Assembly (NCBI GenBank): GCA_905178155.1
Contig: CAJINV010000004.1
Location: forward strand, 8,894,411 to 8,958,410
DNA: 64,000 nucleotides
Origin: Amoebophrya sp. A120
Lineage: Eukaryota; Sar; Dinophyceae; Syndiniales; Amoebophryaceae
Reading direction: 5' to 3'
Part shown: piece after piece, positions 55,005 to 64,000 of the stretch
Position numbering within the stretch: the first letter of the stretch is position 1
Layout of the letters: the number at the start of each line of letters is the position of its first letter
The notes under the pieces: model-generated
The model's database searches: none
What the model was told of the DNA's origin: nothing
Seen by the model: only the letters and a program-made list of their open reading frames with translations
Made by a program: the position numbers and the translations under genes

Positions 55005-57437
55005 AGTGGATCAGGTGATGGAGAACTTGAGCTTCCACGCCCTGTTCGGGGGTACCTGGCCCATTGGCACTCTGCTGGTGCATTTACGACGGCAGGTAAA
55101 AAGGCATGGGTACATGTTATCAAAGGGAAAAATCCCCCCTCCCCATATCGAAACGAAGTTTCTGATGCTGGATTTGCGTACACAAATCAGGTCTGTCTTG
55201 CTGGAGAGGACTGCAGGCATATGCCAAGCCTGGGCCGAGAGGTTTTGACGTAGGGGACTAGCATGACAGACGTCGGCCCTGTAAGCCCAACAGCATCACA
55301 AACCGCCGGCATAATGCGGCGGACTCTCTGGCTTTGCCTTCTTGCAAGACAGACAGGATTTGCGACCTCAAATCTGCATCACAAATTTTTAGACGGATGC
55401 GTTTTCAATATGGGGAGGGGGGATTTTTCCTTTCAATACATGTTGGGGTTTTCCGAGAAAGAACTGGCGGATCAGTTCTACAACGATGAACATGTAGAAG
55501 TGGACAATACTAAAGTTCGTGATGACACAGACACCAGCGTCGGCGATTTGGGTCCATCTTCATCTTCTGGCAGGATACATGCAGTCACCACGCTTTTTGG
55601 CGCTGCATCTACTAGTTCGAGATCAAGCAGAACAGCTGCACGACTACCAACAGAAAATTGGTGGTGCAGGAGGAGTGGTGGGGAAGCAGATTTGATGTTT
55701 TCTGCAGCGCCAGAATTTCAAGGTTTTGAATTCCGGATCTCCGCCTTTTCCCCAACCATGCAGAACTTTTTAACCTTGGTCGCGAAACGCAAGCTCTGCG
55801 CCGTGACCTGGGACATACGAGATAGCATCGTTTTGACCACGATGGTGTACGGGAAAAAATTCCACAAGTACATCACCCCCTTCCTCCAGCGCGTCGACGC
55901 GGTGGGAGTGAAATTCTTCGTCCTGTGGTGCTTAGACGAAGAAGCGCTGTTGCAATGCGAAAGGACGACAGCTGCATTGACGCCTTCAACATCTTCGTCC
56001 ACGCGGATGGAGGCAAGCCCTGGCGAGTGGTTTGAGCAGAGCAACATGTGGGAGCTGTACGGGGTGAAAAAGCCAGACGGAGAAGGCGGGACGACCAGGG
56101 GCAGCTCGGAGAGGAACTACTACGAGGACCCTAGCAACAGAAAAATTTTCTGCGTCCGCGGATTCACCAAAGGAATTCTGAACAAGTTTTCCCTGCCGTT
56201 GGTCTTGCTGAATTATAAGCTGCACGTTTTGTGGGTGGATTTCGACACGTTTCTGTTCCGAAATCCAGTGGAGGAGGTGGTAAAGCAGATCGGTGAAATG
56301 GCGTTGCGGGAGGATATTCTTGAAGAAGCAGAAGAGGTGGAGCAGCAGGGCACCAGTACTGGTGGGTCTGGAAGAACAGGAGCACCTGCGAGTTTGCCCG
56401 ATCAACCGGATAAACTACACGAACTGTCACACGAGCCCCCAGGAGCGGCTGAGCGTGCCGCCATTTTCGAAAATTTTCCCTTCGACTTCATCACAGAAGA
56501 TGAAAAGGACCACGAAGCGTATTGGAAGAAACTACATCGCAATGGTGGAATAATAAATACCGACATGGAACAACAACAAGGTCAAGCGCCGTCTGATGCA
56601 AAAATTGATATAGCACAAAAATCCGAAAGCGAAACCCCAGCAACTCCCGACCTTCTTCTCTCCGGCAGTTTCTCCACCGAGTGCATCAACTCTGGTGTCA
56701 TTTTCTTCCGCTCGCGACCGAACGTCCGCCGGTGGCTTCTTGAGGTTCTAAAATGGATGTACGATCACCCCTACGAACACGATCAGAAGTGTGTTTCCGC
56801 GTTTCTCGGTGCGGGGGAGCGGGTCGCGTTCCCGCACGAAATGCCACAGGTGTTGTTTGAAGACGATAATTTAATATTTCGAGCGGCGTCGAGGACGAGT
56901 GCGAGTGGAGGTGGACTACGACGAGATGGCACGACAGCTGCTGGTGGTCGTGCGACCTCCAAAAATGACGCCGGCACGAGGACACAGCATGAAGTCGTTC
57001 GTCTTGTCACCTTTGACTACCTCGACCCCGAGACGAAGTTCGTGACCAGCAAGAACGTCCCGGATGGGGGCTGGACCGGGGACCCGGACAAGCTCGTTGT
57101 GTTTCATTTCTTGCACGGGGAAAGCGACCAGAGTTTGGGGGGGCACGGGTTCACGCAGGACCATTTCGAGTACTTCGATTACATGCAGGGCTTTTACGGC
57201 GCTGGGGCGGTTCTCCTTGATGTAGTTCCACATGAAAATTATACTCGAGAAGGAGAGCAGGTGGATAATCATAATGACGTCGTTCCTTTGCAAATGAACG
57301 CTCTGTACAGTCAACCCGACATGTGGAAAGAGTCTGCTGCCATCGCGGACTCTTTAGCAAGGTCGCGGGTGGATGGGGGCAGACCGGCGAAGGAACTGAG
57401 GAAGAAGTGCAATGAGACCGTGCCTATGAACTACTAG
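54011..57437 (+). CDS. Golgi-type nucleotide-sugar glycosyltransferase (GT77-like), type II
   Basis: 972 residues after removal of the canonical intron 54638-54819 (GTATAG...TTTCTAG) and a reverse family D introner (55118-55438). The N-terminus has a basic stub and one signal-anchor helix (VTAATISTAAALALLARVVL). The catalytic half has LHVLWVDFDTFLFRNPVEEV, with the DxD-type nucleotide-sugar/metal site and the RNP motif typical of the nucleotide-diphospho-sugar transferase fold (PF03407/GT77). A partner motif follows, FSTECINSGVIFFRS, with DQKCVSAFLG. Acidic and Ser/Thr-rich inserts interrupt the domain. The N-terminal third (about 54150-55110) is a separate conserved-looking domain I do not recognise. 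It is likely a Golgi enzyme adding sugars to glycoproteins. Its 5' third was copied into the next gene. Confidence 0.82.
54638..54819 (+). other. Canonical GT-AG intron
   Basis: GTATAG...CTTTCTAG, 182 nt, phase 0; joins FKE to VFTTSPNSWF. The same intron, same length, is present in the duplicate at 60744-60925. Confidence 0.88.
55118..55438 (-). mobile_element. Introner, family D, reverse orientation
   Basis: TATCAAAGGGAAAAATCC...GATTTTTCCTTTCAATA; direct repeat CATGT at 55113-55117 and 55439-55443; joined frame RHGYMLGFSEKE. Its left interior matches the complement of the right end of 51721, and vice versa. Confidence 0.92.
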
Positions 57438-57961
57438 CGGAATGATGTTGAATTCATGTTGGATCTGCGGTGCGTCCTCTTAGTCGCACCGCCTTCAACT
57501 CGACGAAAGCAGGTGCGCAGAAAGAAACATCAAAAACCATTGCTGGAACCGCACTGCTTGCAAAAGACGCACAGTAGAACGATACTGCGAAGTTTCTGTT
57601 GTTCCATGAAGCGATAGTACTTGCATTGGTAGAGAACCGAAGATCATAATTGTTCTTAACGCGTCGCGATCCTGGTCTACTTCGCACTATGTGATAGAAA
57701 GGTTTTGTTGAAAAATTTCACGCGTTTTGACGTTAAAGGATCCTCGACTGGTGAGCATGCTCGGATTTTCGTGGAGTTTTCAAGAATTCCATATTTGGAC
57801 TTTAGCGTACTACTCGTAGGTCACTGTCTTCCGCATACTTAGTGAAGGAACTCCTGCTGCCTATTTTCGTGTTCCAAGATAGAAAAATCTCCTGGTACGA
57901 ATAAGCGTGAGATCATTTTTCTGAACCCATCTTCGCCAGACAACGAACACGTCTCAACATC
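57438..57961. other. Intergenic, no gene recognised
   Basis: Spacer; no supported frame or motif. Confidence 0.6.
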
Positions 57962-60011
57962 ATGTCCGTTCTTCACGACGAAATGAACCCACCAGCGCCA
58001 ACCGCTGCTGCTAACGACGCCGATGGGAAGAAGAACAAGTTTTCCGCCCAAGATAAAACCTCCGGGAATTATGGGCAGCAGCTGCACGAGGACAACTTCG
58101 ATAGTGCGAAAGTGGTGAAGCGGTTAAATATGAGAACCACGATTGTGTACGTGTCGAAAAAACCGAAGTACCTTGGTGGGGTCGCGTACCATCTGAAAGA
58201 AGAGGACTGGGACTACAACCAGCACGGTGTCTGGACGGATTTCGGCCACGGCGTGACCAGTTTCCCGAAGAAGGACAAGCCGGACCACACGATCAGCGTT
58301 TTTGATTTGCTGCAAGCGATTGAAGAAGCCTGCAAGAAATGCGAAGACAGCTTGGAGCAAGTGACCCAGCTCCACGACCAACCGGCGCTGCTGCAAACCG
58401 ACCCGGAATTTTCCATCGAGGATATGCATTGCAAAAGTATCGTACTAGTAGAAATTAATAGCATTACAAATTTTTCCAGAAGGAAAAATGGAACTTGTAA
58501 TGCTGAATAAGCTAAGGAACCAGATTTGTCATGCATGACTGCAATTACTACGAGTACGATGCTTTTGCACAGGATAGAGGAGGTTCGGAAACGAAAACGG
58601 GAGATTCAGGACGTCTGCCTGTACGCGTTTGACCGGTTGAGGTATGGACGGTTGTTGGTGGAGACGCTGGAGTTTATCTTGAAAAAGCACGCGGACCAGA
58701 AAGAGGAGTTTGAAACGTTGCAGGAAAAGGGGGAGGAGTGCGGGAGAGTGATTAGCGGGTACAAAATGGAGATATTGGAATTGGATAAAGCGCTGAAGGA
58801 GGTACAGGTGGCGCAATACGACGAAATACTGCAGATTCATGGTATCTATTTGTGTATTTCTATTCATACATAAGGTCATGCTTTGTTGTTTGTTGTTCTG
58901 TCTTTTCAGTGACCGGATAGAAATTTCATCTCGATGACGAGAAAACAGGATGCATTGATTTTTTATACCTGCATATAAATAGTTGACAAAATAAAGACAA
59001 AAACAACTCTGGATCATATCAGAACGGAAATCCGACTGGCTGTGCCCCGTCTGTGCCTACCGCAACTACCAAAGGAACAAAGTTTGCCGCGAGTGCATGA
59101 AGCACGGGCGGACAGTGTATAATAACTGCACCGCCCCGGGGCCGCAGGAGGACGAGAATCTTCAAGAGAAGAGAGCTGCGGGTGCACATTATCGGGATGA
59201 ACAATTACCGACGATTCACGAAGAAGAAGAGGAACATGATCTTTGTGAGCAGAAGGACGTGGACGTCGCGCAGAAGGACGAGCTCCACATGGAATCGCAG
59301 CAAGAGGTTCTACTTCTAGATGCGGTCGTCCAGGACAATTTACACGAAGATGATGAACATAATTCGAAGCAACCAGACGAGGAGCAGAAGTCCAACATCA
59401 AGGCGGCAATATTAAAGCAACAAGAAGAAGATGAATTCGACGTCGCAGGGACGAGCCGCGAGAAAAAAGTCCCGAATTATTGTTCTACGACGGGGGCAAG
59501 TAGTACAAGCCCCGCCTGGGTACTACGACAACTACAGGCTCCTCACTCGGGACGAGACAACTCCTCGTCGTCCACTGCTACCCCGGCTGAGACGGCCAAG
59601 AAGGAGAATGATCCGGTGGAGATGAACAGAAAACCGTTCGGCATGAAGAGGCTGGGTGGTTTACTCCCGTTCCTCAGCAAGGCTGCGTCGATCCAAGCAG
59701 CACCAGTAAAGACAGATGACCTCGTCCAATGTGGCACTGTTTCTCTTTCCAGAAATGCAGGAGGAGGAAGCACCAGCAGCCGTAGTAGTAGAGCACCGCT
59801 GGATCATAGGAATGATACTGAAAATGAAGCAGTCTCCAAGCACCCGGATAAAAGTTTTTCAAAGCCTGGGTTCATTCGCATCGACGGGCGGTGGTACCCG
59901 GATTTTTATACGGGTTCAAGGGATGAACAGCCGAGAAATACTACGGAGAACAACAAGGTCGAGAATAATTACCGGAAAAGCGGAAGCTCAAGCTCTTCCT
60001 TAAAAGTGTAA
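57962..60011 (+). CDS. RanBP2-type zinc-finger protein, 5' part of a split gene
   Basis: Codes 569 residues to a stop at 60009-60011, after removal of the family B introner 58423-58576 and the canonical intron 58842-59022. The N-terminal domain (RTTIVYVSKKPKYLGGVAYH and on) is unrecognised; a coiled coil follows (about 58600-58840). Then comes a RanBP2-type zinc finger, DWLCPVCAYRNYQRNKVCREC, with CxxC-x10-CxxC spacing. Such fingers bind RNA or ubiquitin. A disordered acidic, then Ser-rich region ends NNYRKSGSSSSS before a premature stop. The same words reappear in the same frame at 61119 after a 1158-bp insertion, so the original protein probably continued to 62382 (936 residues). Confidence 0.78.
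58423..58576 (+). mobile_element. Introner, family B
   Basis: TATGCATTGCAAAAG...TTTTGCACAGGATA; direct repeat GAGGA at 58418-58422 and 58577-58581; joined frame FSIEEVRKRKRE. Confidence 0.92.
58842..59022 (+). other. Canonical GT-AG intron
   Basis: GTATCT...CATATCAG, 181 nt, phase 1; joins LQIH-E to RKSDWLCPVC, placing the zinc finger in frame. Confidence 0.85.
59959..59998 (+). repeat. Left copy of the target duplication around the 1158-bp insertion
   Basis: TCGAGAATAATTACCGGAAA and the following AGCGGAAGCTC recur at 61117-61150 with one or two changes, in the same reading frame. Confidence 0.85.
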
Positions 60012-61110
60012 GTGTTTCACTTGTTCTACCTAACTACAAAAACGCTACAATCTTGTCCAGCAAGTTGTAGACGGCGAAACCACAAGCAGCAATCTCACTG
60101 CTTTGCTAAAATGGCGCACCGAAAAACAAAGAGGAGAAAACCTTTACCATGTTCCGTGACAGCCGCCACGACCTTGTTCACTGCAGCTGCATTAGCGCTC
60201 CTCGCGAGAGTGGTTCTGTCCGAAAAGCCTTTTGTTCTTTCCTCTCAGAACCAAAACTGGTTTCCCGATCACGATTGCAGAAATTCGGAGAAATGGAACC
60301 ACTGGCGGGAACAAATCCGCGACCAGCCCACCTGGCTGCGGCCGGAGAACACGAAGGTGCAAGCGGGAATTGTGGACTTCTACTTGAAGCAAAATCCATC
60401 TGGACAAGACCAAGCGTACCACTACAACGACCCGGCGGACCCAAGTGCTCTGCTCCCCCACGAAGAGAAGATGTATGAGGATTGTTACCTCGGCGCCCTC
60501 TACTCCGGCCTTATCGTCATGCTGACCTGCTGGCTGCGACAAGACTCGTGCTACTTTGAGAACGAGCAGAAACTGCAGAGAATGTTCCCGCCCTTGAGAG
60601 TCCTGATCGGGACGGAGTGGCCAATATTGGAGACGTTGGCGGAGACAGATTGGTCCGCGAGTCCGAGCGCAAAGGATCTGCAAGTGACCTGCGATTTTCC
60701 AACAGAGAAAAAACCGCTAGTGGACTGGACACGGTTCAAGGAAGTATAGAAAATGGTACTTCTTCTTCTAGTTCTATCTTCTTCTGTAGTACCTGCGTCG
60801 TGAAGGCTGTTCTTGGTCGTGTTGGCTTCTGGAATTTCAATTTCAGTGCACCGCGTGTGCATGTGGTGCATGAGAAATGTTGCTGTGTAGCAGGGCAGTC
60901 ATTTTACATCACAAATTCTTTCTAGGTTTTCACGACCTCGCCAAATTCCTGGTTTGATTACGCCGTGAAAATCGCGTACGGCAGAGAGCTGGAGCAAAAC
61001 ACCCAAGTAGCCATCGCCGAATGCCCCCTTGGGTTCCTGACCGCGAACATTGTGAAAGCGTTGCTTTGTGCGAACACGGAGTCCGTGTGTTTCCCCGCCC
61101 ACGCCGGCGC
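60002..61110 (+). repeat. Inserted copy of a 1.1-kb segmental duplication
   Basis: Matches 53907-55004, including the intron, so it arose by DNA copying rather than from mRNA. It ends abruptly within exon 2 of the source gene at GCCGGCGC. Confidence 0.92.
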
Positions 61111-61126
61111 GAATTATCGAGAATAA
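60111..61126 (+). pseudogene. Truncated copy of the glycosyltransferase N-terminal part
   Basis: Encodes 277 residues if the retained intron 60744-60925 is spliced: the signal anchor and part of the N-terminal domain of the 54011 gene, ending HAGANYRE and a stop supplied by the host gene sequence. The DxD catalytic half is missing, so it cannot be an active transferase. The frame is intact and the few changes include an in-frame one (QAYHYNDP for QAYNSDP), so it could still make a short membrane protein. The likeliest reading is a recent partial duplicate. Confidence 0.8.
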
Positions 61127-62382
61127 TCACCGGAAAAGCGGAAGCTCTTCCTCCTCCTCTTTTCGGACGAACACGCGAGCACCACCCGCGGGTGCCGTTA
61201 GAGTACTAGAGACTGTGGAAGACGCACGAGTGGATTTGGAACAAGCAAGTGGAGCGGTGCCGAGGAACGAAAGGCGTACTGAAATTATAGGGAAGAAGCA
61301 AAAGACAAAGGTGGTGCAGGTGCAACCACGACCTGGAATGCGTATTAAAATTTGGTTTCGATATAGCAAGGGGTTTTGTTCGAGCGCTGTACTCTGCATC
61401 GAGCATCAGCATGTATGCACAAAGACAAACACGGCTTGATGTGGCAAGGATGTTGCACCCACTGAAAATAAACTTTCCAACATCTTCAGGTAATGGGCGC
61501 ATTCTGTCACCAGCACCAGATGAAGTTATGAAGCGAGACTCTTCATCACCCTTTCAATATCCAGGAGGACTGGGTGGATCCCCGATGAAAAAACGCAAAT
61601 TGAGTCCGGTAGTAGCCGAGCTACCAGGAACGCGGGAGGAGCAGAAGGATAGAAGTGGAAATAAAATCTCGCCCGAAAAACCATTCTGTGGCGACAAGAA
61701 TAAGCTAGGGGTTGAACAACAAGGGTTGGAACAAAAGGACTACTGCATCGAAGTTAATAGTGATAGCAACATCTTCAAAACCTCGAAAGTATTTCCCATG
61801 CCTGCTGCAGCCGAGGTAAAAAAACAGGAGCAGGAGATGCAACAAGCACCTATTTCTTCTTCTGTTATTACAACCACAAAGATGGCCCAGGATGAGAAAC
61901 CAGTAGTTAAAAATAAAGTTAAAAAACAGCAACCGAACAAGAATAAAAGCAGAAGCCACGACCCTTGCTCCTTCGCTCCTTCTCGCGAGCAGCTGATCGG
62001 AATTCGGGTGGAGAGGTTGCTTGATTTAAACGACTCGGAGACGAAGGAGGAGTGCCAAAAGTTGAAAATCGACATTCTGAAAAGTGACCGAAAGGAGGCT
62101 TTGATTGTGAAGTTGCTGAAGAAGGATTCTTCTAAAAGCGACAAGGCAACTGCCGTGAAATGCCTTTTGCAAAACGCCGCCGAGTCGGCGCAGGAACTGC
62201 AGAGCTTGTGGGAACAGATGGGGGAGCTGGAACTGGAGAATAAGAACGAGACTTCAACTTCTTCTAGCGACATCAAGGAAAAACACCAAAGACGGTCGGA
62301 TCTGGATCGGGACATTGTCTTTCAGATGCAAAGGCACAGGGACGCGAAAACGGTAGCGGACATGCTGCGGGATTTGTCATAA
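61117..62382 (+). CDS. 3' part of the split zinc-finger gene
   Basis: Resumes in the frame of 57962-60011 with ENNHRKSGSSSSSSFRTNTR. A likely canonical intron (61378-61489, GTTCGA...TCTTCAG) leads into GNGRILSPAPDEV and a long Lys/Glu/Ser-rich, mostly helical end (REQLIGIRVERLLDLNDSE onward) to the TAA at 62382. Without the insertion the whole gene would be one 936-residue frame. Whether this part is now expressed, spliced around the insertion or dead cannot be told from sequence. Confidence 0.65.
61378..61489 (+). other. Likely canonical intron
   Basis: GTTCGA...ACATCTTCAG, 112 nt; joins SKGFC to NGRILSPAP. The donor is weaker than others, and alternatives a few bases away exist. Confidence 0.55.
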
Positions 62383-63056
62383 GAGATGCGGAAGTAGCGG
62401 AAGAATGTTAACACGAGGTTCGACATGACACAAGAAGAGAAAAGAAAGCTCTCGGGGGCATCCAAGATGACGACAAGGAACTTACAGATAAAGGGAATGT
62501 CCGCTCTCACGGGAATAAAGTTAATTGTGAAAAACTTGTGTAAAAACGCGCGCTAGTATGCTCTGGTTTTGTAATAGTAAGTACTTACTTACTTTTCCAG
62601 CGACGGATGCGGCTTTTGTGCGAGTTCCCATGCGCACAAAAAGGATGCAGCTCTGATGCGGGCCACAGGGTAAAAATTGTTCGCTGTCGGAGGAGGTGTT
62701 CTTGGTAAATTCTAGAGAAACATACGACGTTTGTCTACAACATCTACTAGGAAGTGTAAGTGTTGACCCGAACAATGGTATCAAGTATATGGAGGAACGA
62801 GTTTACTCGAAAAGATATAGACGAAAGTGTTATGCTTTGCGAATCGCAAAAGTCGTATAGTTTTCTGTCTGTGTCTGTGCAGGCATCGTACAATTTTCGT
62901 CTGCGTTGTACAGCAGAATTTCGCCTTTCTCTTTCCAGTCGTGTACAAGATTTTTTTGTGTGGCAATTATACGCTTCGTCCAAAAAACATCATCAACGAG
63001 CTTCAATCCGACGCCACAGAGCTGCAACATCTTCGAGCCCAAAGCCGTCCAAAATT
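62383..63056. other. Intergenic / probable 5' leader
   Basis: The frame of the next gene is open from 62760, but this part looks non-coding. No introner motif. Confidence 0.55.
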
Positions 63057-64000
63057 ATGGCCACCACAAACGTACAAGGCCCCCCCAAAGGTGCCCCCGC
63101 TGGTGCCCCCAGTGAACAATCTACGACCACCTCTGTCGAGCTCTTCGTGAGGGTTTGTGAAAAAAAAGAGGTCCAAGACTGGTACTACCCCGACGACGAA
63201 CGGTCCGCCGAGTGGAACGAGGAGCACGAAAAGATCGAGAAACAGATCAAAAAGCAGTTCGAAAGGCTCGGGTGCGAGATCACACAGTACAAACGGGAGT
63301 TGAATCACGCCGGGAATGAGTTCGCGACCGTGTCCTTCGAAAAAGAGGAAGACCAGGAATTTTTCCTCATGGCCTGCAAGCGCGAGCATTTTCGGAGCAA
63401 ACTCTCGCCCAACCCGTATCCTGTGCAAAATAAGTATCGTACTCATATAAATGCAAGTCTTGCATTACAAATCTTGTTCTCAAGGCAAATCCGCATTACA
63501 AATTTCATTTCTCATGCTGAGAAAATTTGTAATGCATTTATACGAGTACGATAACGATACTCATACTTTTGCAATGCATAACCCGGACTACACGTCGATC
63601 TGCGTTTTCGGAAAACACCACCACATCACCGAGGCGGTGCGGACCTTGCGGGTGGCGAAGGAGAAAGCGATGTCTGCGGTTTGGTTTCTCCAGGAAGAAA
63701 CGACCCTTCATAACCAACCGTCCGACGCTGTCATTGTGGAGGAGGAAAGGGGGGACGCGGAATACCGGCAGCGGGTCTTGCGCGCGGCCATAGATCACGC
63801 GAGGAAAAAGGTGGACGAGGCTGTTGAGAACAACGGGAAGGACTTTATTCCGCAACCGGTGGCGGACCACCTCGCAAAGGAGATTAAGGTTGCGCAAGCG
63901 ACTTACCAACAGAATCGGTTGTTGATTATCGATCTGGAAAAAGTAGTAGCTCCGGCAGAGGTGGAGGAAAAAGCCGAGGGAGGAGCGGCTCCAGGTACTG
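63057..64000 (+). CDS. Unknown protein, 3' end outside window
   Basis: The visible part gives about 258 residues after removal of a reverse family B introner (63417-63580). It starts MATTNVQGPPKGAPAGAPSE; the frame is open upstream but this ATG precedes the ordered part. The sequence is Glu/Lys-rich and helical (WNEEHEKIEKQIKKQFERLG), then DYTSICVFGKHHHITEAVRTL and a coiled coil. The C-terminal visible part is Ala/Glu-rich. No family recognised. The first half has the feel of a small alpha/beta domain, but I cannot name it. Confidence 0.7.
63417..63580 (-). mobile_element. Introner, family B, reverse orientation
   Basis: TATCCTGTGCAAAATAAG...TTTTGCAATGCATA; direct repeat ACCCG at 63412-63416 and 63581-63585; joined frame KLSPNPDYTSIC. 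It reads as the reverse complement of the copy at 9838. Confidence 0.93.

Noticed and set aside
1-64000. Dinoflagellate spliced-leader sequence or relic
   Set aside because: I looked for CCATTTTGGCT-type sequence upstream of genes and saw none; the leader is normally added in trans, so its absence is not informative.

Overview
This window looks like nuclear DNA of a protist, most likely a dinoflagellate of the Syndiniales (Amoebophrya-like). That placement is an inference. It rests on four things: all 18 recognisable genes lie on the + strand, spacing is compact (about one gene per 3.5 kb), the proteins are eukaryotic (dynamitin, VTC1, mitochondrial COQ8/ADCK kinase, PP2C, CLC channel, GH6 glycosidase), and coding exons are crowded with non-canonical introns built like small DNA transposons. 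No rRNA, tRNA, CRISPR or bacterial operon was seen.

The dominant structure is about 41 introner-like elements (about 11 kb, roughly 17% of the window), all inside genes. Each begins TAT(C/G/T), nearly all end (G/C)ATA, most have long terminal inverted repeats, and each sits between two copies of a mostly 5-bp direct repeat. Deleting the element plus one repeat copy restores the reading frame in 40 of 41 cases. Five families (A-E) and five singletons can be told apart; at least four elements lie in the reverse orientation. About 15 ordinary GT-AG introns, often with GTAT donors, coexist with them.

Layout: 1-4500, 3' part of a type I membrane protein with receptor-L-like repeats; 5347-8581, RS-containing coiled-coil protein; 9501-11437, small conserved eukaryotic protein of unknown function; 11915-19761, three neighbouring highly charged coiled-coil proteins, two with signal-peptide-like starts; 20386-23460, VTC1-like protein overlapping a mitochondrial COQ8/ADCK kinase; 24226-31010, membrane-anchored GH6 cellulase-like enzyme carrying 15 introners; 31758-33585, dynactin p50; 34283-36519, CLC chloride channel/antiporter; 36602-39526, large protein with an ankyrin-like stretch; 40804-44791, PP2C phosphatase with eight introners of four families; 46663-48670, type II membrane protein with a Cys/Trp-rich ectodomain; 51143-53592, protein with a C-terminal J-like domain; 54011-57437, Golgi-type glycosyltransferase; 57962-62382, RanBP2-zinc-finger gene split by a 1158-bp insertion that carries a truncated copy of the preceding glycosyltransferase gene; 63057-64000, 5' part of an unknown protein.

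The genes do not form one pathway. Membrane or secretory proteins are frequent. If the parasite assignment is right, the surface-anchored GH6 enzyme would suit an organism that meets cellulose-plated hosts. Three introners carry further nested insertions, so element turnover appears to be continuing.
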